Shown here piece by piece: positions 1 to 5,402 of a stretch of DNA of 9,751 nucleotides. Under the pieces are notes generated by a model. The model worked only from the letters and a program-made list of their open reading frames with translations. It did not search any database and was not told the origin of the DNA. Both the position numbers and the translations under genes were made by a program. The DNA is from an uncultured Ruminococcus sp. (GTDB lineage: Bacteria > Bacillota > Clostridia > Oscillospirales > Ruminococcaceae), in assembly GCA_900543105.1 (NCBI GenBank), contig UQQA01000093.1, forward strand, positions 1-9,751, read 5' to 3'. Position 1 is the stretch's first letter. Every line of letters begins with the position of its first letter.

Positions 1-66
1 TTTTGGAAGTTGTTTTTCTATACTTTGTGTCACCTATCTATTGTAACATAACATTAAATATAAATA

Positions 67-145
67 TTGACTAACTTTTGCAGGAAAATAATACTTTCAC
101 GGAATTTTACCGATCGTCATTTTTCCCGACCTGTCCGAATATAAT
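67..145 (+). promoter_or_regulatory. Putative sigma-A promoter region of the calcium ATPase gene
   Basis: TTGACT (67-72) and TAATAC (89-94) are separated by 16 bases and form a plausible -35/-10 pair. A perfect TATAAT (140-145) lies further down but has only a poor -35 match upstream (TCATTT, 117-122). A short imperfect palindrome, CGGAATTTTACCG (100-112), sits about where the first promoter would start transcription and could be an operator, which is speculative. Nothing else was recognised in bases 1-200 apart from the ribosome binding site GGGAGAG (188-194) before the ATPase start. Confidence 0.5.
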
Positions 146-200
146 TAGAACTGAACAGACCGCTCAAAGTCGGAAATTTATTTAAACGGGAGAGATAAAA

Positions 201-2867
201 ATGGCAGAAAAAAACATAAACGGCTCGATGCTTGGTCTTTCGTCAACATCGGCGGAGGAAAGGCTTCTCCGGTACGGCGAAAATCGGCTCGCAAGCAGGA
301 AAAAGACTGCGCCAATAAAAATTTTCCTCGGGCAGTTCCGAGATGTTATGGTAATGATACTTCTGATAGCAACGGCGGTGTCGATATTCCTCGGCGAAGT
401 TTATGACGCACTGACTATCATCGTTATCGTGCTTCTGAACGCAGTTCTGGGCTTCGTGCAGGAGTACAAGACCGAAAAAACGCTCATTGCGCTCAAAAAT
501 ATGACCGCACCGAATGCAAAGGTCTACCGTGACGGACATCTTACCGAACTTCCTGCGTCCGTTATCGTTCCGGGTGACGTTATTTCGCTTGAAGCAGGCG
601 ATAAGATACCGGCCGATGCGGCACTTCTTGAAAGCCGAGGACTTTTTGCCGAGGAAAGTATCCTCACGGGCGAATCCGCCCCCGTTGCAAAATCGGCAGG
701 TTCGCCCGATGATGCCGATAATTCCATTGGAAAGGCAAACATTGTTTACAGCGGTACTGTTATAACAAAGGGAACGGCTCTTGCAAAGGTCATCGCAACG
801 GGACTTTCGGCGCAGGTCGGAAAAATTTCGGGTATGCTGACCGATATTGAGGAGGAAGAAACTCCGCTCCAGAAAAGGCTCGGCGAGCTTGGCAAGGTCG
901 TTGCGATAATATGCACGGCTGTCTGCATCGTTGTCGCGGGCGCAGGAATTTTGCACGGAGAGCCGCCGTTCGATATGCTTATGACGGGAATTTCCGTTGC
1001 CATTGCCGCTATCCCCGAGGGACTTCCTGCTACAGTAACTATCGCACTTGCCCTTGCCGTTCGGCGTATGCTTGCGCAGAAAGCGCTTGTACATAAGCTC
1101 CACTCGGTCGAAACGCTCGGCTGTGCTTCGGTGATCTGCACGGACAAAACTGGTACTGTCACCGAAAATAAAATGACCGTGACAAAGGTTTTCTGCGGAA
1201 ATAAGCTTTACGATATCTCGGGAAGCGGCTACAACGTTCAGGGCGGCATAACCGAGGACGGAAAGAACATCAATCCGAGCGCAGACAAGAACTTATCCGA
1301 GCTTATGCATTGTGCAGTTCTCTGCAATAACGCCGACATAAGCGCACCGCCGCAAATGGCACAAATCTCTCAGCGCGAACGCGGTCAACTCAGAAGCTTC
1401 GGCAAAAAGGAAGAATGGAACACCGCAGGCGACCCGACAGAGATCGCACTCCTTATAATGGCGGCGAAGTCGGGCTTTACTATGGAAAAGCTCCGTCACA
1501 GCTTCCGCAAAAATGAGGAAATACCTTTCGACAGTGAAACACGCTGTATGACCGTGATATGCTCGGGCGGCTCGGGAAAAACTGCCTTTACAAAAGGCGC
1601 ATTTGACGTTATCCTCCCCCGATGCTCATTTATAATGACTAATGACGGCATCAAGCCGCTCACCCCGTCCGTTCGCCGAAGCCTTGAAGCCGAACACGAA
1701 AAGCTCACGGGCGAGGCGCTGCGTGTGCTTGCTTTCTGTGAGAAGAACATTGACGGCGGCGACAGCGAAAGCGGCATGATATTCCTCGGACTTGCAGGAA
1801 TGACCGACCCTCCGCGTCCCGAAGCTGTTGAGGCTGTAAAGCTTTGCCGAAAGGCGCATATCCGAACGGTGATGATAACTGGCGATCACAAGAACACCGC
1901 CGCCGCAATTGCCAAAAAAGCAGGTATCCTGCGCGGTGATGATATCGTTGTAACGGGCGCTGAGCTTGAAAAAATGTCCGATGAAGAGCTTGACGGTGTT
2001 ATCGGAAAAGCCGCCGTTTATGCCCGTGCAACTCCCGAGGATAAGCTTCGCATCGTCCGTGCCTTCAAGCGCAGGGGCGATATAGTGACTATGACGGGTG
2101 ACGGCGTTAATGACGCTCCTGCGGTAAAAGAAGCTTCTATCGGCGTTGCAATGGGAATTACGGGAACGGACGTTACAAAAGAAGCCGCCGATGTTGTCCT
2201 GCTCGATGACAACTTTGCAACACTTGTCAAAGCCGTTGAACAGGGTCGGGGTATCTATGCAAATATCCGGAAATTCGTCCGCTACCTGCTCTCCTGCAAT
2301 ATCGGCGAGGTGCTGACAATGTTCCTCGGGATCATAATGGGAATGCCCGTGGTGCTTCTCCCTACCCAGCTTCTTCTCGTAAACCTTGCTACAGACGGAC
2401 TTCCTGCCGTTGCTCTCGGCGTAGAACCGACCGAGCATGAGTGTATGAACAAGCCGCCGAGAAAAGCGAACGAAAGCTTTTTTTCGGGCGGTCTTATGAC
2501 GAAAATAGTGTTCAGAGGTATTCTGATAGGTGCATGTACGCTCGGCTGTTTTTTCCTGACGAACTATATGTCGGGGAATATTGACACCGCCAGAACTGCG
2601 GCGCTTTTCACCCTCGTAATGACCCAGCTTGCGCACGTTTTCGAGTGCAAATCGGAAACGAAGAACATCTTTACAGTGCCGTATTTCAACAACCCGAAGC
2701 TAATACTTGCAGTGCTGTCCTCGCTTTGCATAATTTTTGCGGCAGTATATGTGCCGTTCATGCAGATAATTTTCTCCACAACTGCGCTCTCCGGTCAACA
2801 GCTTGCGATAGCATTCGGGTTTGCAATATTCGCACCGCTTTGTCAATGCGTAATTCGTAATGCGTAA
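201..2867 (+). CDS. P-type calcium-transporting ATPase (P2A/SERCA-like)
   Basis: This is an integral membrane pump that uses ATP to export cations, most likely Ca2+. The 888 residues match the usual length of bacterial PMR1/SERCA-like pumps. Visible hallmarks are two N-terminal membrane segments (about 48-95), actuator motif TGES (156-159), TM4 motif PEGL (272-275), phosphorylation motif DKTGT with Asp315, nucleotide-binding KGAFD (Lys465), TGD (560-562) and hinge GDGVND (633-638). Residues equivalent to SERCA calcium ligands are present: Glu273 in TM4, Asn700 and Glu703 in TM5, and Asn728, Thr731 and Asp732 in TM6. The TM8 position expected to be Glu is Gln809, as in plasma-membrane-type pumps. 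GGGAGAG lies 6 bases before the ATG. The final five residues (VIRNA) and the stop are encoded by a repeat, so the native C-terminus may have been replaced. Calcium specificity is inferred from these ligands; manganese transport is possible. Confidence 0.93.
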   Translation: MAEKNINGSMLGLSSTSAEERLLRYGENRLASRKKTAPIKIFLGQFRDVMVMILLIATAVSIFLGEVYDALTIIVIVLLNAVLGFVQEYKTEKTLIALKNMTAPNAKVYRDGHLTELPASVIVPGDVISLEAGDKIPADAALLESRGLFAEESILTGESAPVAKSAGSPDDADNSIGKANIVYSGTVITKGTALAKVIATGLSAQVGKISGMLTDIEEEETPLQKRLGELGKVVAIICTAVCIVVAGAGILHGEPPFDMLMTGISVAIAAIPEGLPATVTIALALAVRRMLAQKALVHKLHSVETLGCASVICTDKTGTVTENKMTVTKVFCGNKLYDISGSGYNVQGGITEDGKNINPSADKNLSELMHCAVLCNNADISAPPQMAQISQRERGQLRSFGKKEEWNTAGDPTEIALLIMAAKSGFTMEKLRHSFRKNEEIPFDSETRCMTVICSGGSGKTAFTKGAFDVILPRCSFIMTNDGIKPLTPSVRRSLEAEHEKLTGEALRVLAFCEKNIDGGDSESGMIFLGLAGMTDPPRPEAVEAVKLCRKAHIRTVMITGDHKNTAAAIAKKAGILRGDDIVVTGAELEKMSDEELDGVIGKAAVYARATPEDKLRIVRAFKRRGDIVTMTGDGVNDAPAVKEASIGVAMGITGTDVTKEAADVVLLDDNFATLVKAVEQGRGIYANIRKFVRYLLSCNIGEVLTMFLGIIMGMPVVLLPTQLLLVNLATDGLPAVALGVEPTEHECMNKPPRKANESFFSGGLMTKIVFRGILIGACTLGCFFLTNYMSGNIDTARTAALFTLVMTQLAHVFECKSETKNIFTVPYFNNPKLILAVLSSLCIIFAAVYVPFMQIIFSTTALSGQQLAIAFGFAIFAPLCQCVIRNA

Positions 2868-2877
2868 TTCGTAATTA
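2847..2877 (+). repeat. Tandem 14-bp repeat overlapping the ATPase 3' end
   Basis: Two consecutive copies of TGCGTAATTCGTAA (2847-2860 and 2861-2874) are followed by TTA. The first copy and the start of the second are read as the last ATPase codons, and the TAA stop at 2865-2867 lies in the second copy. Related units occur at 7807-7837 and, inverted, at 8142-8171. Confidence 0.85.
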
Positions 2878-2899
2878 TTGCATCACTGAACTTTATCCA

Positions 2900-2944
2900 A
2901 AAAACAACGGCGAGGTCACTTTTTGCGACCTCGCCGTTGTTTTT
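2900..2944 (+). terminator. Strong bidirectional intrinsic terminator after the ATPase
   Basis: A stem of about 18 bp pairs 2900-2917 with 2927-2944 around a 9-base loop. It has a GC-rich core (CGGCGAGGTC) and A/T flanks. A T tract ends the right arm, and the A run before the left arm gives U residues on the other strand. It lies 33 bases past the ATPase stop, so it should end that transcript and can also block leftward transcription. Confidence 0.9.
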
Positions 2945-2957
2945 GCATTTTCTTTTA

Positions 2958-3038
2958 ATGAGTATCACAGAAGTTTTAACTTTGGGCATACTTATTTGCG
3001 ATATCATTCAGATAGCGCTTAACAGCAAAAAGAAATAA
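2958..3038 (+). CDS. 26-residue hydrophobic peptide, holin-like type I toxin candidate (possibly a remnant)
   Basis: A 26-codon ORF begins MSITEVLTLG, continues with a hydrophobic stretch to about residue 21, and ends NSKKK. A short single-span peptide with an E-x-L-x-L start and a lysine tail, whose last codons and stop are built into a terminator stem, matches the layout I know for the putative holin-like toxins of Firmicutes (Hol_Tox family). If real, it would insert into the membrane and be controlled by an antisense RNA. Against an active gene: it begins only 13 bases after the ATPase terminator, has no Shine-Dalgarno sequence, and no promoter is visible between terminator and start. TTG at 2943-2945 is in frame but also lacks a ribosome binding site. 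It may be a decayed copy. Family assignment is from recalled pattern, without a search. Confidence 0.42.
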   Translation: MSITEVLTLGILICDIIQIALNSKKK

Positions 3039-3073
3039 CCGCCCGAGCTACCAACTTAACGGTTATTTCTTTT
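3028..3073 (-). terminator. Terminator hairpin of the tatD transcript, overlapping the micro-ORF stop
   Basis: A 14-bp perfect stem pairs 3028-3041 with 3060-3073 around an 18-base loop. Read leftward it ends in a U-rich tail, so it can end the lipoprotein-tatD mRNA about 57 bases past the tatD stop. Read rightward it also has a U-rich end and contains the last three Lys codons and TAA of the micro-ORF, so it would terminate that mRNA directly on its stop codon. Confidence 0.75.
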
Positions 3074-3082
3074 GATCATTCA

Positions 3083-3110
3083 GTTCGGGGGCGACCGTCT
3101 GTCGGTGTGC
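3083..3110. other. Structured block downstream of the toxin-like ORF
   Basis: GCGACCG-TCTGT-CGGTGTGC (3091-3110) can form a stem of about 7 bp with one bulged G and a 5-base loop. GTTCGGG (3083-3089) is complementary, with one G-U pair, to CCCGAGC (3042-3048) in the loop of the preceding terminator, so a pseudoknot is possible. It may belong to the 3' untranslated part or to the antisense RNA of a type I toxin unit. I saw no convincing promoter for an antisense RNA. Confidence 0.3.
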
Positions 3111-3129
3111 CAAATGTCATAAGCATTTT

Positions 3130-3900
3130 TTATTTTATCCCCGAGAACAGACTGAGCGTGTTTTTCACAGTCTGCTCCGCAACTTCCTCGGGCGAGATGC
3201 CTTTGACTTCGGCTATCTTGCCGATGACATTCACTATCATACCGCTGTCGCAGCGCTTTCCTCTGTTCGGCTCGGGTGCCATATAGGGGCAGTCGGTTTC
3301 GAGCAGAAGCCTGTCGAGCGGTGTTACTTTAAGCGCTTCGATCGCTTTCCGTGCATTTTTGAATGTGAGAACGCCCGTGAAGCTTATGTTCATTCCGAGC
3401 TTCAGCACCTGCTTTGCCGTTTCTGCCGAGCCCGAAAAGCAGTGCATAACGCCTTTCACCTCTCCCCTTTTGCCGAGAATATCCATTGTGTCCTCGGTCG
3501 CATCACGGGAATGGATAACCACGGGCAGGTCCATTTCTTTTGCAAGGTCAAGCTGTTCCTCAAAAAAGCGTATCTGCATCTCGCGGTCATAGCCCTCAAA
3601 ATGATAGTCAAGACCTATCTCGCCGATAGCAACAGCTTTTTCATATTCCGCAAGCCTGCGAATTTTTTCAAGGTAATCGCTCGGCGCGCCCGAAGCGTCC
3701 TCGGGGTGAATTCCGACAGCCGCATAGACGAACGGATACTTCTTCGCAAGCTCAACGGAAAACTCCGAGCGTTCCATTGAACAGCCGATGTTTATGATAT
3801 TCCGAACGCCGTTTTCGTGAAGCCTCGGGAGCAGCTCATCACGGTCAGCATCGAACTGCTCGTCATCATAATGTGCGTGTGAATCGATATATGTCAGCAT
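3130..3900 (-). CDS. tatD: TatD family metal-dependent hydrolase (DNase)
   Basis: This is a cytosolic TIM-barrel enzyme of 256 residues, the normal family size. TatD proteins cleave DNA, often as 3'-5' exonucleases, and act in DNA repair and turnover. Visible metal and active-site motifs, in order, are D-S-H-A-H (6-10), GIHPE (63-67), GEIGLDYH with Glu94, HSRDA with His130, HCFSG with His153 and ETDCPY with Asp203. ATG at 3900 is chosen because AAAGGAG lies 7 bases upstream and the protein then starts directly at the first strand (MLTYIDSHAH). An in-frame ATG at 3924 would run into the preceding gene and lacks support. It is the second gene of a two-gene unit, one base after the lipoprotein stop, so it probably relies on that gene's promoter. 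No methionyl-tRNA synthetase or rRNA methylase gene, common tatD neighbours, is nearby. Confidence 0.92.
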   Translation of the reverse strand: MLTYIDSHAHYDDEQFDADRDELLPRLHENGVRNIINIGCSMERSEFSVELAKKYPFVYAAVGIHPEDASGAPSDYLEKIRRLAEYEKAVAIGEIGLDYHFEGYDREMQIRFFEEQLDLAKEMDLPVVIHSRDATEDTMDILGKRGEVKGVMHCFSGSAETAKQVLKLGMNISFTGVLTFKNARKAIEALKVTPLDRLLLETDCPYMAPEPNRGKRCDSGMIVNVIGKIAEVKGISPEEVAEQTVKNTLSLFSGIK

Positions 3901-3901
3901 T

Positions 3902-5092
3902 TTAGTTCTCCTTTGCCTTTTCAATTATTTTTTCATAGTCAAGTTCTTTTGCAAAAGGTATCCCGAACGGGTCATTGTAACGCATTATGCGTTCATTTAC
4001 AGCATAGCCTTTCAGACCGTCAAAGCTTTGGAATTCGCCGTTTTCGTCCTTTATAAAGGTTTTGCCGTATTGCTCAATATTATACAAAGAGTAGAAATAA
4101 TTACCTATAGTACAAATATTAAAGTCTGCAAAATAAGCCTTTTCATCAGCATCAAGCGGCAGCTTTTCAAATATTTCGTCACGCTCCTCACGGGAAACCG
4201 TCACAGCCTCGGGGGTCACATAGCCTTTTATACCATCGTCCCATACGATAAGCCACGAGTTTGAAGCCTGTGCCATTGTCTGAATAAGGAACGTCCCGTC
4301 AAGAATTTCATATTTGCGGAACTCACGGAGTTCAAGCTCAAATTTGCCGTCATAATAGCTGAAATAATCTGCGCAGGACGAGTTGTTGCTCACGCCGCCG
4401 TCAACTACAAACTGCGCAAAGCCGCCATAATTGAGAACATAAAGGTCTGCGTTCATTGCATATTTTTGACTGTTAGTATAAAACTTACTATTATCTCCGC
4501 AGAGTACAACAACATAAGGCGTATTCGGTCCAACCGCCCCCCAAACTTTCATCATCATTTCCTCATCATTATTGTCAAAGTCGGGTTCAAAGCTGAACAG
4601 AAACGCATACTCGTCCAAGCCGTTCCCGTCAAGGTCGAAAGCCAGCACCTTTGAACAGCAGATATGTATCGCAGGCTCTCGGGCGGGCAGGCGGCTTTTG
4701 ACATCATCGTAAAGCTCGGTATAGACCTCGGAGGAAATCAATGCTTCCTTTGCATTTTCAATAAGAGCCTTGTCGGAGAAATCCTCTGCGGAAACAAGCC
4801 CCGTTTGCTCATATTCGCAGGAGAAAAACGGCGTATCGTCCGAAATTCCAGCGTATGTGCGGTCAGCTTTTCTGCTTTCGTCAAGTTCATAAAGGGGAGC
4901 AGTTTCGGCAGTCGTTATAACAGATGTTTCCGTATTTTTGGCAGTCATTTCTTCCACCGAAACTGCTTCGGAAACGGCTTCGGACGAAACAGCGGCTGTA
5001 ATGTCCGTCCGAACGGCTTCATCGGTCTGATCTGCACAGGCGGCAAGGCAGATCGCAAGCATCACCGCAGGAATTATCTTTTTAAATGTCAT
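3902..5092 (-). CDS. Putative lipoprotein of unknown function
   Basis: I do not recognise the family. The 396-residue protein starts with two lysines, a hydrophobic stretch and a lipobox L-A-A-C, so Cys19 would be lipidated and the protein held on the outer face of the membrane. Residues 20 to about 70 form a linker rich in Ala, Ser, Thr, Glu and Val. The rest looks globular, with many aromatic and acidic residues. DLDGNGLDE (153-161) resembles a calcium-binding loop of EF-hand or integrin-repeat type and may be structural. ATG at 5092 is preferred: AAAGGA lies 6 bases upstream, whereas ATG at 5107 has no ribosome binding site and is only about 9 bases from the predicted transcription start. 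A clear promoter lies upstream, and tatD follows after one base. The functional link to TatD is unknown and may be only co-transcription. Confidence 0.8.
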   Translation of the reverse strand: MTFKKIIPAVMLAICLAACADQTDEAVRTDITAAVSSEAVSEAVSVEEMTAKNTETSVITTAETAPLYELDESRKADRTYAGISDDTPFFSCEYEQTGLVSAEDFSDKALIENAKEALISSEVYTELYDDVKSRLPAREPAIHICCSKVLAFDLDGNGLDEYAFLFSFEPDFDNNDEEMMMKVWGAVGPNTPYVVVLCGDNSKFYTNSQKYAMNADLYVLNYGGFAQFVVDGGVSNNSSCADYFSYYDGKFELELREFRKYEILDGTFLIQTMAQASNSWLIVWDDGIKGYVTPEAVTVSREERDEIFEKLPLDADEKAYFADFNICTIGNYFYSLYNIEQYGKTFIKDENGEFQSFDGLKGYAVNERIMRYNDPFGIPFAKELDYEKIIEKAKEN

Positions 5093-5122
5093 AGCCGTTC
5101 CTTTCATAGCCGTTTTTTTATT

Positions 5123-5151
5123 ATTTTATCATCTTTACAGTGTGCTGTCAA
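5123..5151 (-). promoter_or_regulatory. Sigma-A promoter of the lipoprotein-tatD unit
   Basis: On the minus strand TTGACA (5151-5146), a perfect -35, is followed after 17 bases by TAAAAT (5128-5123), with a TG before it giving an extended -10. Transcription should start near 5116, leaving a leader of about 24 bases before ATG 5092. Confidence 0.8.
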
Positions 5152-5227
5152 ACATTGACCCGATTTTCAGTAAATTATTTTTGACCAAAACCCGTTTTAT
5201 GTCATTTTGCAAAGTTTTTGACCGCCT

Positions 5228-5319
5228 TAATCGTTTGAAATTGTGAATTTTTTTGATACCCCCTTGAAATGTCTGTGTGAAAATGATACAATTAAAATAA
5301 TAATGAAGAAACGATTACA
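5228..5319. promoter_or_regulatory. Pair of LacI/cre-type operator-like sites around the GH94 promoter
   Basis: TAATCGTTT (5228-5236) and its exact complement AAACGATTA (5309-5317) have CG centres 81 bp apart. One is upstream of the -35 and the other about 10-20 bases past the predicted start. The AANCGNTT core is the pattern of LacI/GalR-family operators. AAGAAACGATTACA (5306-5319) also fits the last 11 positions of the catabolite-responsive element consensus TGWAANCGNTNWCA but not the first three. A sugar-responsive repressor or CcpA acting by looping or roadblock is inference. No regulator gene lies in the window. Confidence 0.4.
5264..5292 (+). promoter_or_regulatory. Sigma-A promoter of the GH94 gene
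   Basis: TTGAAA (5264-5269), a 17-base spacer and TACAAT (5287-5292) preceded by TG at 5284-5285 make a strong extended -10 promoter. The start would be near 5299, giving a leader of about 100 bases. TTGACC occurs at 5155, 5181 and 5218 upstream but has no good -10 partner. Confidence 0.8.
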
Positions 5320-5333
5320 AGACAATTTTATCC

Positions 5334-5393
5334 AAAGGAGTGTCTTTGCGTTTTTTCAGTAAAAGATGTAAAAATATTAAGATTTCAAAGGAG
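5334..5393 (+). promoter_or_regulatory. Duplicated Shine-Dalgarno before the GH94 gene
   Basis: CAAAGGAG occurs at 5333-5340 and again at 5386-5393, each followed by a similar GT-rich stretch. The second lies 9 bases before ATG 5403 and fits the family's usual N-terminus. The first lies 5 bases before a TTG (5346) in the same frame, with no stop in between, so a form with a 19-residue basic extension is conceivable. Confidence 0.6.
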
Positions 5394-5402
5394 CGTGTTC
5401 CC

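Noticed and set aside
243..1103. Minus-strand ORF of 286 codons inside the ATPase gene
   Set aside because: It is antisense to a clear P-type ATPase, shows no domain or ribosome binding site, and has Cys/Arg-rich shadow composition.
1626..2636. Minus-strand ORF of 336 codons
   Set aside because: It is a shadow of the ATPase nucleotide-binding and C-terminal membrane domains, with no recognisable motif or ribosome binding site.
2847..2877. CRISPR array
   Set aside because: The 14-bp units are contiguous, without spacers, and no cas gene is present.
3901..3924. Longer TatD start at ATG 3924
   Set aside because: It would overlap the lipoprotein gene and add residues absent from the family, whereas AAAGGAG fits ATG 3900.
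4664..5158. Plus-strand ORF of 164 codons opposite the lipoprotein
   Set aside because: It is antisense to a gene with its own promoter, ribosome binding site and lipobox, and runs through that gene's promoter.
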